Assembly (NCBI RefSeq): GCF_014647315.1
Contig: NZ_BMOY01000011.1
Location: 1 to 64,000 of the forward strand
Source: Paenalicyclobacillus cellulosilyticus
GTDB taxonomy: Bacteria; Bacillota; Bacilli; Alicyclobacillales; Alicyclobacillaceae
Length of the DNA stretch: 64,000 bases
Direction: 5' to 3'
Shown: piece after piece, positions 37,825 through 47,276 of the stretch
How the letters are laid out: every line of letters starts with the position of its first letter
Position numbering within the stretch: the first letter of the stretch is position 1
The notes under the pieces: generated by a model
What the model saw: the letters and a program-made list of their open reading frames with translations, nothing else
Databases searched by the model: none
What the model was told of the DNA's origin: nothing
Program-made: the position numbers and the translations under genes

Positions 37825-39195
37825 TCAGCTGTTTTCGTTCTGGATGGCCTGCTCAATCTTCGCCGCGGCCTTCTGCAGGGCCTTATCCGGAGCCATCTGA
37901 CCGCTGAGCGCGCTGTGCAAGGCGCTGGCGAGCGTGTCCGACCAGTTCACGTAACCTGGGGCGTTGGGCCGGTTGATGCCGTACTGGAACTGCGCTTGTA
38001 TCTTGGCCAGCGTGTGGGACGTATCGGCCTTTTTGAGCGCGGGATCGTTGTACAGCGACTTCAAGGACGGGTACTGCCCTTCTTGTTGGAACTCGGCCAG
38101 CTGGTATTCGCGGCTGCCAATCCATTTCAAAAACGCCAACGCCGCCTCCTTGTGCTTGCTGTTTTGCATGATGGCCACACCTTCGGATCCCGTGCAGCTG
38201 GCCGAGACGACGTTCCCCTCACCCGGCAGCAGACCGACGTCCGCTTGACCGACGATCTTGGATTGCGACGGGTCGTTGACCTGCGGGAAGACGCCCTCCC
38301 AGTTGCTCATCATCGCAATCTTGCCCGCCTCAAACGCGTTCAAGACGTCCTGTTCCGTCCACTGCAGGCTGGCTGGATCGACCGTTTTGTCCTTCATCAG
38401 TTGCACCATGAACTGCAGCGCCTTCAAACCCCCGCCCTTGTCGAACGCCGGATGCCCGTTTTTGTCGAAGAACTGGCCGCCGAACGCACCCACCATACCG
38501 ACGTAGTCGCAGGTGAGGCTCTCCGCCTGTTTCCAAGACCACCCTGAGGCGTAAATCCCCTTGGGCCCGAGCTTCTTTTGAATGATGAGCGAGTCTTGCC
38601 GAAATTCGTCCCAGGTGCGCGGCGGGTGTGTGATGTCGGCTTCATGCAGGAGCTTGTTGTTCCAGTAGAAGTGTTTCGTGCTCGAGTACCAGGGCATGGC
38701 CATCAGATGACCCTGGTACGTCACCGAACCGAGGGAGGACGGTGTGAACCCGTCTTGCACCTGCTTCGGGATCACGTGCGTCAGGTCCACCGCGATGTGG
38801 CCTTGGTAGTATTGGCCCGCCCAGATGGTGTCCATCTCGACGACGTCGATGTCGGACGTGTTGGCCATGGCGGCCGTCATGACCTTGTCGTACAGGTTGT
38901 TGTACGCCACGCCAAGTTCTCTGACCTTGATTCCGGTCTCTTTGGTGAACTGTTTGAGCAGTTTGGCCTTGGGGCCGTTCGGGCCGTTGGTGTCTGTCCA
39001 CAACACCGTGATGGTCTGCCCCTTGAGCGACGGATCGGAGGTCTTGTTCCAATCCAGGCCGTTCGCATTGGCGCCCGTCTTTTGCGATCCGCCGCTGTTC
39101 CCGCCCCCAGGCGCCGGCGGCGCGCCGCCGCAACCGCTGACCGTCAGCACCAATCCGGCGGCTGCCGCCGCCATCCACGTGACTCGCCGTGTCAT
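37825..39195 (-). CDS. Sugar ABC transporter substrate-binding lipoprotein
   Basis: 456 aa, extracytoplasmic family 1. A lipobox, VSGCGG, follows a hydrophobic signal (cleavage before Cys near residue 20), and a Gly/Ser/Asn linker follows. Family segments: KLLKQFTKETGIKVRELGV, AMANTSDIDVVEMDTIWAGQ, MPWYSSTKHFYWNNKLL and GKIAMMSNWEGVFP. ATG 39195 gives AGGGGG eight bases upstream; ATG 39201 is too close to it. It probably captures an amino-sugar- or galactose-containing oligosaccharide, judging from neighbours. Confidence 0.9.
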   Translation of the reverse strand: MTRRVTWMAAAAAGLVLTVSGCGGAPPAPGGGNSGGSQKTGANANGLDWNKTSDPSLKGQTITVLWTDTNGPNGPKAKLLKQFTKETGIKVRELGVAYNNLYDKVMTAAMANTSDIDVVEMDTIWAGQYYQGHIAVDLTHVIPKQVQDGFTPSSLGSVTYQGHLMAMPWYSSTKHFYWNNKLLHEADITHPPRTWDEFRQDSLIIQKKLGPKGIYASGWSWKQAESLTCDYVGMVGAFGGQFFDKNGHPAFDKGGGLKALQFMVQLMKDKTVDPASLQWTEQDVLNAFEAGKIAMMSNWEGVFPQVNDPSQSKIVGQADVGLLPGEGNVVSASCTGSEGVAIMQNSKHKEAALAFLKWIGSREYQLAEFQQEGQYPSLKSLYNDPALKKADTSHTLAKIQAQFQYGINRPNAPGYVNWSDTLASALHSALSGQMAPDKALQKAAAKIEQAIQNENS

Positions 39196-39308
39196 GTTCA
39201 TAACCCCCTGTTGCTGCTTTCTCTTTTTGTTTGATTGGGATCTCCTTTTTCGGTAAAAGTATGCCCGCGCCCAAGGCGCATTCCTTTGCACCAAACCGGC
39301 TGAGCCGG

Positions 39309-40628
39309 TCATCCGGACTGCGCCCGGTCTTGACGAAACTGGGGCAGGTACGGCGCATGCACGTCGAGCAGCTCGGCGAGCGTCTTCTCAGCCGCCGAGA
39401 TGCTGTCCACCACCGGATCGACCAAGAGCGCCTGCATCGCCAACCGGCGGTCTCCGTGGACGGCCGCTTCCACCGCCAGCCGTTGCACGTGCACTTGCGC
39501 GCTGCACAGTGCGGCGATGCCGGGCGGCAAATCACCCATGGTCAGCCCCTGCACACCGAAACCGCTTACCAATGCGGGCACCTCGACAATCGCGTCGCTC
39601 GGCAAGTTGGTGATGCAGCCGCGATTGGGTATGTTCACGGCCAAAACATACTCGTTCCGGTTTTCGGTGATGGCGCGGATGATAGGAAACGCCAGTTCCC
39701 CGGACGGCTTCGTCAACAGGTCCCCCAACGGTTCTTCGCCAGCGGCCATGCGGCGAATGCGCTCCCACGTCCATTTGCGGTGCCGGTCGGCTGCCGCAAA
39801 GTCGTATCCTTCGAGACCGGTCAACTCCCAGGCATAGGGCAGGTACTCGCCGATATGGTCGTCCGTAGGCGCCGGCCAATAGCCAAAGTGGCGGAACATG
39901 GCGCGCGAAAGCGGATCGGGGCCGAAGATCCCCGGTGCATCGGGCGGCAAGGCGGCCTCCTTTTCCCGCAACAACGGATACAAGTCCTCCCCCGTGTGGC
40001 GATCCCGGATGTCGAGCAGCCACACGAGATGATTGACGCCCGCCGCCTTGACGTCCAAGTCCTCCCCGCGCCGTCCCAGGATTTCCGCCACCCTGTCCCG
40101 GCCCATGAACACGCCGTGGCACAACCCGACGGTGCGGATGGACGTGTACTTGCTGACCGCCATGCAGATGCGGCTCTCCGGGTTTGAAAAGTTGATGAGG
40201 TATGCGTTCGGGCACAATTCCTCCATGTCGCGGCAGATGTCGAGGATGATGGGAATGTTGCGCAGGGCGTGCGATAACCCGCCCGGGCCGCCGTTCTCGC
40301 CGAGCACCTGGCGAATGCCGTGCCGGCGCGGAATCTCCCAGTCGAGACGCCACAGTTCATCCCGGCGCACCGCGACGGACGTGATGACAAAGTCGGCCTC
40401 CGGCAGGGCGCGCCGGCGGTCGGTGGTCCCCTCGATGATGAGCCCCGTGCCCGCCTCGTCGTTCATGCGCCGGGCGAGCCTGGTCATCAGTTCAAGGTTG
40501 GTCTCGTCCACATCCACCAATATCAGTTGGCTGCCCCGCAACTCCGGCATCTGCATCGCATCACGGAGAGAACCTGGACCGAACGAAACACTGCCGGCGC
40601 CGATGACCACAATCTTGACCGGCCGCAC
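39309..40628 (-). CDS. Glycoside hydrolase family 4 enzyme
   Basis: 439 aa. NAD+- and metal-dependent GH4 fold: VVIGAGSVSFGPG nucleotide loop, ADFVITSVAVR, NFSNPESRICMA, TVGLCHGV with the metal-binding Cys, AAGVNHLVWL with the metal His, and IPNRGCITNLP. The alpha-galactosidase (MelA)-like branch is the closest by eye, but GH4 substrates vary (alpha-galactosides, 6-phospho-glucosides, galacturonides). GTG 40628 has AAGGAGCGGG upstream. First gene of the operon. Confidence 0.85.
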   Translation of the reverse strand: MRPVKIVVIGAGSVSFGPGSLRDAMQMPELRGSQLILVDVDETNLELMTRLARRMNDEAGTGLIIEGTTDRRRALPEADFVITSVAVRRDELWRLDWEIPRRHGIRQVLGENGGPGGLSHALRNIPIILDICRDMEELCPNAYLINFSNPESRICMAVSKYTSIRTVGLCHGVFMGRDRVAEILGRRGEDLDVKAAGVNHLVWLLDIRDRHTGEDLYPLLREKEAALPPDAPGIFGPDPLSRAMFRHFGYWPAPTDDHIGEYLPYAWELTGLEGYDFAAADRHRKWTWERIRRMAAGEEPLGDLLTKPSGELAFPIIRAITENRNEYVLAVNIPNRGCITNLPSDAIVEVPALVSGFGVQGLTMGDLPPGIAALCSAQVHVQRLAVEAAVHGDRRLAMQALLVDPVVDSISAAEKTLAELLDVHAPYLPQFRQDRAQSG

Positions 40629-40713
40629 ACCACCCGCTCCTTCCCAGCCACCGCGGAGACGCCGCCGGCCCCTCAGGTCCCCTCTCGGCCCGTGCCCCCG
40701 CAGCGACCTGCGA

Positions 40714-40761
40714 TGTTCGTTTGTCGTGTTCGTTTTGGTGTGTTCGTTTTGGGATCGAACA
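40714..40761. promoter_or_regulatory. Repeated operator sites upstream of the sugar operon
   Basis: TGTTCGT occurs as direct repeats at 40714, 40727 and 40741 (13 and 14 bases apart, each continued by TT), and in inverted form as CGAACA at 40756-40761. The cluster lies between the -10 and the first gene, where a bound repressor would block transcription. The ROK repressor of this operon is the obvious candidate, although tandem repeats of this sort are also common for DeoR-family proteins. Confidence 0.6.
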
Positions 40762-40772
40762 AACCTGACTTA

Positions 40773-40802
40773 AGTATAACATAAACTTTCAGAAGACCTC
40801 AA
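40773..40802 (-). promoter_or_regulatory. Promoter of the GH4-ABC-ROK-nagB operon
   Basis: Minus strand TTGAGG (40797-40802), an 18-base spacer and TATACT (40773-40778). The leader of about 140 bases carries the TGTTCGT repeats. Confidence 0.6.
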
Positions 40803-41309
40803 TCCGTCGGGGTAGACAAAAGGCATGGTAAGTTGTGTCGGATCTGCCGTCATGAACCGAACGCCAGCGAATTAGAACCAGCGTACTAGAAAAGCGTTCG
40901 GCATCCACGATGTGAGCACAGCAATCCGTGATCGTCAATCCTGTTCGGCAGCCTGTCGACGTACGTGGTGCTGTAGGTTAGGAATGGGCAGCAAAGTTTA
41001 CGATGAAGTGATTTGCTGCTGGGTAATGGCTGAGCGGCGTGACATTTTGGGGCATGGGATGATCCAGACCGCGGGAGAATTACGGCATAAAGGAAGACGG
41101 CTTTCAAACTACGCAGCTTTGCGCGAACCCTGTGTGACGGCGAAATACCGGGGGTTTCGCGCATTCCTGGAAACCCGCATGATATCTGGATTTTTTGCTT
41201 CGGAGCGGCTACAATGAGGGCGTCTGCAACGGTTGAGGTGCATGTATTCTTGAGGGGTTCGCGGAAATCGGCTGAGATTCCGCGTCATGACTGGGGTGGC
41301 TCGGGAAGA
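40803..41309 (+). other. 507-bp region without a supported gene; CRISPR leader at its right end
   Basis: Open frames here are Cys-rich and lack a believable RBS or family. The last ~110 bases before the first repeat contain TACAAT at about 41210-41215 after a T-run, a possible promoter of the array. The leader side is inferred from the intact repeats on this side and the degenerate ones at the other end. Confidence 0.4.
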
Positions 41310-43179
41310 GTTGATCCGCGGACGAAGTCTGCGGCCCCATTGAAGCGCACATTGACTTGTTGGGTTACAACTCTGAGATTTGGTTGATCCGCGGACGAAG
41401 TCTGCGGCCCCATTGAAGCTGGCATTGGATCGTACTTCGCTGCCGCCGGACGCCGGTTGATCCGCGGACGAAGTCTGCGGCCCCATTGAAGCTCGTACCA
41501 CTCAGCCCATTCGGTCGTCAGCTTAGCCAGTTGATCCGCGGACGAAGTCTGCGGCCCCATTGAAGCCGGCCCTGGTGTGATGACACCGACGCCCGTCAGG
41601 TCGTTGATCCGCGGACGAAGTCTGCGGCCCCATTGAAGCCTTCAGAGCCTTCTCCGCGATAGCAATCTCCGGGAGTTGATCCGCGGACGAAGTCTGCGGC
41701 CCCATTGAAGCGGATGCACCGTCACGGTCACACCGCGGATGCGGTCGAGTTGATCCGCGGACGAAGTCTGCGGCCCCATTGAAGCGCAGCACGAAGTGGT
41801 ATGTCGAGCCGCCGGAGGACGGGTTGATCCGCGGACGAAGTCTGCGGCCCCATTGAAGCGATTTTCGGTATCATACCATTTACTAACAGCGTAAGTTGAT
41901 CCGCGGACGAAGTCTGCGGCCCCATTGAAGCTTACGACGGGAATCGGTTTGTTTCCGAACCACAAGACGTTGATCCGCGGACGAAGTCTGCGGCCCCATT
42001 GAAGCGTACACGTCATGGAAAAAGCGGTCGTACATCTCCGTGTTGATCCGCGGACGAAGTCTGCGGCCCCATTGAAGCCCCAACGGCCTCCGCGCCCCGC
42101 TCGCGCAGGCTGCCGTTGATCCGCGGACGAAGTCTGCGGCCCCATTGAAGCGTTGATGTTTGCCATGTACAGGTCACCTCTCATCAGATTCGTTGATCCG
42201 CGGACGAAGTCTGCGGCCCCATTGAAGCTTCCAGAGCCCCGCATGGCAGAACGCCCCGACGTGTTGATCCGCGGACGAAGTCTGCGGCCCCATTGAAGCG
42301 CCAATGGCGTCAATCCAGTTGTCGATTTTGCGTTGGTTGATCCGCGGACGAAGTCTGCGGCCCCATTGAAGCCTGCAGGCCACACATACAAGCACGCTGA
42401 CCATTACCTCGTTGATCCGCGGACGAAGTCTGCGGCCCCATTGAAGCAAGGCTGTCGGAACGCGTAACAATGACACGGCCGCAAGTTGATCCGCGGACGA
42501 AGTCTGCGGCCCCATTGAAGCCCACAGCGGGCCGGCCCGGAGCCGTTCTTGCGCCTGCGTTGATCCGCGGACGAAGTCTGCGGCCCCATTGAAGCCCGCC
42601 CCCGGCGGAACGTCCTCCATGACCGCTTACTGCGTTGATCCGCGGACGAAGTCTGCGGCCCCATTGAAGCTTCGGAAACGGGAGCATGCCGGGTGGTGTG
42701 CTCAAGGTTGATCCGCGGACGAAGTCTGCGGCCCCATTGAAGCACTGTCTCCACGCACCAGTACCATGTGTGCACGGGCGACGTTGATCCGCGGACGAAG
42801 TCTGCGGCCCCATTGAAGCATCCAATGGTGTCAAGCGGGCGAATGGGATTCCGCGTTGATCCGCGGACGAAGTCTGCGGCCCCATTGAAGCTCCATTTTC
42901 CGCAGCCTCCCATCTGCGTATTTCCGTTGATCCGCGGACGAAGTCTGCGGCCCCATTGAAGCTTTGTTACGTGACCTCTCATCAGCGATGAACACCTCGT
43001 TGATCCGCGGACGAAATCTGCGGCCCCATTGAAGCCTCGTGTGGTGATAGTGCCTACGTAGTGCTCTTCGTGTTGATCCGCGGACGAAGTCTGCGGCCCC
43101 ATTGAAGCGCGAAGGACCAGTTGAGTTGGCTGTTGAACGAAAGTTGATCCGCGGACGAAGTCTGCGGCCCCATTGAAGG
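41310..43179 (+). CRISPR. CRISPR array, 26 repeats and 25 spacers
   Basis: The 37-base repeat starts GTTGATCCGC and ends CCATTGAAGC. Spacers are 34 to 40 bases and all different. Repeats are identical except the one at 42999-43035 (G to A in the loop-proximal part) and the last at 43143-43179 (final C to G), so the leader is on the left and transcription is on the plus strand. The repeat contains CCGCGGAC-GAA-GTCTGCGG, an 8-bp stem with one G-U pair in RNA, and an ATTGAAGC 3' end. This resembles the 8-base 5' handle of class 1 (type I or III) crRNAs. No cas gene is in the window. Confidence 0.97.
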
Positions 43180-43706
43180 AAGTAAGTGAAGCCAAGGGCT
43201 GGTCCTGCGCGTCGAGCGACCAGAAGTACCCGCCGTGCTCCGCGTCGAAGAAGTCCGGCTGCAGCACCACGTACGCCGCGTCGGCCATGTCGCGGTACGC
43301 CGCGAGAACCGCCGCCCAATCCGCAGTCGAATCCGCGGCCCTTTCTGCCACCCTGTCCGCAGCCCAGTCCGCGGCACCGCGCACCGCCCTGCCCGGCTCG
43401 TCGGCGGGGTCCACACCAGGATGTGCCACTGTGCCACTGTGCCGCCGTGCCGTCATCCGGCGCACAAAGCGGGCCCAGCATCCGCGCGCTTGCCGAAACC
43501 GTCCACAGGATGTGGGCGCAGATGACGAGCGATCGCGGCGCGCCCGCGAGCGGATCGCCGCTCGGGCCGACCGCGCCGTGGCATCCGCCCTGTGCCGCAT
43601 CCCGTGCAAAGCGCAGCCAAAACGGCAGGATGTTGTGCGTCAACATGTCACGGCAGGCGTCCGCCCACGCGTACGCCCCATCCGGCATCCGTACGTTGGT
43701 GTGCAT
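43180..43706 (-). pseudogene. Truncated and frameshifted N-acylglucosamine 2-epimerase (AGE) family gene
   Basis: From an ATG at 43706 one frame reads DMLTHNILPFWLRFARD, GGCHGAVGPSGDPL, RSLVICAHILWTVSASAR, typical AGE N-terminal sequence. Near 43440-43460, at a tandem GTGCCACT repeat, coding similarity moves to another frame: VLAAYRDMADAAYVVLQ, FFDAEHGGYFWSLDAQ. The coding sequence then stops at the last CRISPR repeat. Only about 170 of roughly 400 residues remain, and the catalytic His residues of the C-terminal half are missing. No matching remainder is seen left of the array. Confidence 0.7.
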
Positions 43707-43777
43707 CCGCGCCGAGCGCCGCCGGTTTCATCCCGGCGGCGCCGTCCCTCCTCTCCTTTCGCCGCACGTTGGCCGGT

Positions 43778-44290
43778 TCAAGATTTGAGCCGCGGCGTGA
43801 TCAGCCGCCGTTCGTAGAACGCCGTTGGATACTGCCCGAACATGACTTGTTCGCGGACCAGGACAAAGCCGAGCGACTCGTAGAACGTGCGCAGCTTGCT
43901 CCGCTCCGCAGCGCAGTCGAGCCGCAGGTACGCCTTGCCCCTCCGGATGGCTTCTTCACCTGCCCACGCCAGCATCGCCTGCGATACGCCCTGCTTGGCG
44001 TACGCCCGCCGTACGCTCAACTTGTGGACAAACAGCGACGTACCGGGCGCCGCCTCCGGCCAGAAGACCGGATCCTCTTCCTGCACGATGATGGTGGCTG
44101 CCGCGACCCCATCGACAAAACCCAAAAAGAGCTCGGCGTCGTGGTATTCCGCCCATACCCCCGCCGGCGACACCTGTTCTGCGGTCCACATCGGCATCCC
44201 CGCCTGTGCCAGCCACGCAGCGGCTTCGCTCAGGATGGCACAGAAGGTGTCGAGTTCGTCCGGGGATATTCTGCGTACGTCCAGGTGCAT
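43778..44290 (-). CDS. GNAT family N-acetyltransferase
   Basis: 170 aa. DVRRISPDELDTFCAIL opens the fold. The acetyl-CoA motif A region is LFVHKLSVRRAYAKQGVSQAMLAWAGEEAIRRG, with KQGVSQ in place of the classical Q/RxxGxG/A. YLRLDCAAERSKLRTFYESLGFVLV closes motif B. ATG 44290 has GGAGG nine bases upstream. Substrate unknown. Confidence 0.85.
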   Translation of the reverse strand: MHLDVRRISPDELDTFCAILSEAAAWLAQAGMPMWTAEQVSPAGVWAEYHDAELFLGFVDGVAAATIIVQEEDPVFWPEAAPGTSLFVHKLSVRRAYAKQGVSQAMLAWAGEEAIRRGKAYLRLDCAAERSKLRTFYESLGFVLVREQVMFGQYPTAFYERRLITPRLKS

Positions 44291-44356
44291 ACCCAACCTG
44301 CCTCCGTGCGCCCCTCCTCCGTGCGCCGCGCGCACCCGCCGCGGGGATGGGCCGGC

Positions 44357-45508
44357 TTATCCGCTGACGGCCCCCCGCAAGAACCGCGGAAAGCGCCACG
44401 CCGCCAGCGCAAACGCGGCGGCGGAAAACGCGGCGAGCACAGCCACGTTCTGCCATATGGCCGCCACGTGCCCTGCGCGCAACATCACCGTCTGCATGCC
44501 CTGTTGCGCCCAATACTGTGGTGTCAAGTGGCCGATGATTTGGATGGTGTGCGGCATCATGTCGATGGGGAACCACAAGCCGCCGACCATCGCGCCGCCG
44601 AGGGCGAACAGCTGCGTCCAAGCGTTGCCTTGATTCTCGCTCTTCACCCACACCGCCACCGCCAGTCCCATGCTGGTCACGCACAGCGCCACTGCCGCCA
44701 CGAGCACCGCGATGGCCAACACATCCCCCAGGTGCACGCCGTACAACAACCGCCCAAACGCCAGTAACACCGCGCACTGAACACACACTGCCATGCCGTA
44801 CGGAAGCCAGGCCCCGGCCAGGTACTGCCACGGCCGCAGCCGGGTGGTCATCAGGCGCGCCGTCATCCCCAGGTCTTTATCGAGATGAAAGCGGCGCACG
44901 ATGCTGATGATGGTGTAAAACGCGAACATCACGGTATACCCTGGAACGATTTGCGCCAACGCGTCGTACGTCTGCGCGTTCACCTCGACGTCCTCCACCC
45001 GTACCGGCCCGGCCAGCACCTTGGCCACGGCCGGCATCGGCAACCCATGTGCAGCCAGCGTCTTGGCCACGGCCTGCATGCGGTACGTGTTGGCCGCCTG
45101 TTCCACCGCCGCCAACACCGGCCCTGTGCTTTGATCCGATCCCGCCGCCCGGTACAACGCCACCTTGGCTGTGCCATGCGCCAACGCCCGGCCGAAGCCT
45201 TGCGGCACCACGAGCAAGAGCGACTGTCTGCCGGCAGCCACACGCGCCTTCTGGTCCGCCAAGGCGGACGCCGGTTCTTGGGAGAGCGTCAGGCCCCCGG
45301 TCTTTTTCACCGCGTCCAGAAACGCCTGCGCCGCCTTCGTCCCGTCGAGATTGACGTACGGCACCGTGATGCCCGTGCCGGACAGGTGACTGAAGACCGC
45401 GCCAAACACCAGGATGAAGACCATGGGCAAGACCAACAACCAGAATACCACGCCCCGTTCGCGCAGGAGCAGCAACCACTCCTTGCGCGTCAACGTCCAT
45501 ACCGCCAT
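44357..45508 (-). CDS. ABC-2 type transporter permease
   Basis: 383 aa. One N-terminal helix (FWLLVLPMVFILVFGAVF), a large extracytoplasmic region of about 180 residues, then five helices from VPGYTVMFAFYTIISIV to AAFSAAAFALAAW. This is the YhgE/DrrB/NatB-like ABC-2 layout for export of drugs, lipids or polysaccharides. It follows its ATPase gene by 15 bases. Confidence 0.85.
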   Translation of the reverse strand: MAVWTLTRKEWLLLLRERGVVFWLLVLPMVFILVFGAVFSHLSGTGITVPYVNLDGTKAAQAFLDAVKKTGGLTLSQEPASALADQKARVAAGRQSLLLVVPQGFGRALAHGTAKVALYRAAGSDQSTGPVLAAVEQAANTYRMQAVAKTLAAHGLPMPAVAKVLAGPVRVEDVEVNAQTYDALAQIVPGYTVMFAFYTIISIVRRFHLDKDLGMTARLMTTRLRPWQYLAGAWLPYGMAVCVQCAVLLAFGRLLYGVHLGDVLAIAVLVAAVALCVTSMGLAVAVWVKSENQGNAWTQLFALGGAMVGGLWFPIDMMPHTIQIIGHLTPQYWAQQGMQTVMLRAGHVAAIWQNVAVLAAFSAAAFALAAWRFPRFLRGAVSG

Positions 45509-45523
45509 CCTGACCGCCTCCCT

Positions 45524-46516
45524 TTACGCTTCGTCGCGCAGCGACGTCCCGGTGAGCTTTAAGAACACCCGCTCCAAGGCGGGACGCACCACTTCCAGCC
45601 GCCGCACGCGCAGCCCTTGTCCACGGCAAGCCCCGGCCACTGCTTCCAACACCGCCAATGCGTCGTGGCCGGCAGTCAGCCTGTACAACCACCCGTCCCC
45701 GTCCGGCTGAGGCGGAGACGCACCGGTCACCACCGGCGGCGTCACCCCCGCAGGAGCCTCCGGGTACCCTGGCTCATCCAGTTCCAGATACACCGCAGGC
45801 TCCGCGTGCTCGCGCAGCACCGCGCTGAGCGGACCACGGGCAATGACCGCGCCGTGATCGAGGATGGCGATGTGGTCGCACAGCGCCTCGGCCTCCTCCA
45901 TGTAGTGCGTGCAGTAGATGACGGTCACGCCGCGGGTTTTCATCTCGCGCACCAAGTTGAAGATGTGATAGCGCGACTGGGGATCCACGCCCACCGTCGG
46001 TTCATCCATGATGACCAGCTCCGGCTCGTGCAACAGGGCGGCCGCGATGTTCAACCGCCGCTTCATGCCGCCGGAGAAGCGCGCGACCGGTTCCCGGGCG
46101 CGGTCGGCGAGCCCCACTTGGGTGAGCACCGTCTCCATGCGGGCGGCGAGCGCCGCGCCCCGCAGCCCGGACAACCTGCCGAACAGCGCCAGGTTCTCTT
46201 GCGCGGTCAACTTGTCATACAACGTGATGGCCTGCGGGACATAGCCGATGCGGCCCGCGTCCGCGTGCCCGCCTGACACCTCGCGCCCGAACAGGCGGAC
46301 CCAGCCCGCCTGTGGCCGCACCAGCCCGCACAACACCTTCATGGTGGTGGACTTGCCTGCGCCGTTGGGCCCGAGCAGGCCGAAGCACGTGCCGGCCGGA
46401 ACCTCGAACGAGACACCGGCGAGCGCCACCCGCTCTCCGTACAAAACCTTCAGACCTTCCACCGCCACCGCCGGCTCGCCGGCCGCCGTCTTTGCACTGC
46501 GTGCCGTTTGCGTCAT
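45524..46516 (-). CDS. ABC transporter ATP-binding protein (export)
   Basis: 330 aa. Walker A GLLGPNGAGKSTTMKVLCGL, Q-loop YVPQAITLY, signature ARFSGGMKRRLN, Walker B LVIMDEPTVGVDPQSR and H-loop TVIYCTHYMEEAE. The DrrA/CcmA-like C-terminal extension is about 100 residues. ATG 46516 has GGGAGGG eight bases upstream. Pairs with the ABC-2 permease downstream. Confidence 0.92.
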   Translation of the reverse strand: MTQTARSAKTAAGEPAVAVEGLKVLYGERVALAGVSFEVPAGTCFGLLGPNGAGKSTTMKVLCGLVRPQAGWVRLFGREVSGGHADAGRIGYVPQAITLYDKLTAQENLALFGRLSGLRGAALAARMETVLTQVGLADRAREPVARFSGGMKRRLNIAAALLHEPELVIMDEPTVGVDPQSRYHIFNLVREMKTRGVTVIYCTHYMEEAEALCDHIAILDHGAVIARGPLSAVLREHAEPAVYLELDEPGYPEAPAGVTPPVVTGASPPQPDGDGWLYRLTAGHDALAVLEAVAGACRGQGLRVRRLEVVRPALERVFLKLTGTSLRDEA

Positions 46517-46547
46517 CCACCTTTTCCCTCCCGCCATGACAACCGTT

Positions 46548-47276
46548 TCATCTCGTTGCGCCATCACTGACACCCGCCGCCATGATGCGCACCGAAACCC
46601 CAAACACGGCCGCGGCCGCCAACCAGGTCAGGGCCAACCAAACGGGCAGCCCGGTGATCAGCACGTGAACCCACGCCGGCTCCTGTGCAGCCGCATGTTG
46701 CACCGCGATGGTGAGCCAAATCGCCGTGTCGCCAAGCAAACCGTAACATGCCCACAGCAACGGCTTCGCCAACCACCACCGCCCGTGCGTGGTGACGCCG
46801 AGAAGCAGGCCCCAGGATACCAACAACGGCGTATAGCTGGCGCAGATGAGGAAACTCTCCCATACCTGCCGGACAGTGGCATCCGCATGTTCCGGTCCGG
46901 ACGCGGCCACCGCAAGCCACCAAACGCCGGCCACCAGCCAGAACAAGGCGTATAACAACAAGGCCACCGTGACCCCGCACAACCACTTCACTCCGAGCAG
47001 CCAGGAGCGCGGCACCGGCAGCGTCAGCCACCAACCGGCTGTGTGGTTCGACCACTCCCTGTGCACCAAACCGAAGGTGATGACCGTGGTGGCAAACGGC
47101 AGCATGTAGAGCAGAAACGACGGCCCGCCCAATCGGCCCCCCAACCAGCCTTCCGCCGCCAACAACAGGGCCACCAAGCCGGCGCACAGCGCCAGCACGC
47201 GCCAGTGGTGCAGCCAACGCCGCCCCAGGTTCAACCACTCGGCCTGCCATAGGTCAACGAACGTCGGGCCCGTCAT
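46548..47276 (-). CDS. Putative ABC transporter membrane subunit
   Basis: 242 aa with about six hydrophobic segments, e.g. ALCAGLVALLLAAEGWLGG and WLCGVTVALLLYALFWLVA. HREWSNHTAGWWLTLPVPRSWLLGVKWL resembles the cytoplasmic loop of bacteriocin/lantibiotic-immunity-like ABC-2 permeases. It overlaps the upstream ATPase gene by 23 bases, which implies one complex. ATG 47276 has AAGGGGGCG upstream. Confidence 0.75.
   Translation of the reverse strand: MTGPTFVDLWQAEWLNLGRRWLHHWRVLALCAGLVALLLAAEGWLGGRLGGPSFLLYMLPFATTVITFGLVHREWSNHTAGWWLTLPVPRSWLLGVKWLCGVTVALLLYALFWLVAGVWWLAVAASGPEHADATVRQVWESFLICASYTPLLVSWGLLLGVTTHGRWWLAKPLLWACYGLLGDTAIWLTIAVQHAAAQEPAWVHVLITGLPVWLALTWLAAAAVFGVSVRIMAAGVSDGATR

Noticed and set aside
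40912-41217. 101-aa plus-strand ORF left of the CRISPR array
   Set aside because: Cys- and Arg-rich, no convincing RBS, no family resemblance and it runs into the presumed leader. No similarity to Cas2 or other adaptation proteins.
40803-41309. cas genes or an anti-CRISPR operon adjacent to the array
   Set aside because: No ORF with HD, DExD/H helicase, RAMP, RuvC or Cas1/Cas2 features is seen within the window.
41285-43609. Several long minus-strand ORFs across the CRISPR array with recurring MGPQTSSADQ-like peptides
   Set aside because: The peptides are translations of the CRISPR repeat in different frames; spacer lengths vary so frames rotate. Not proteins.
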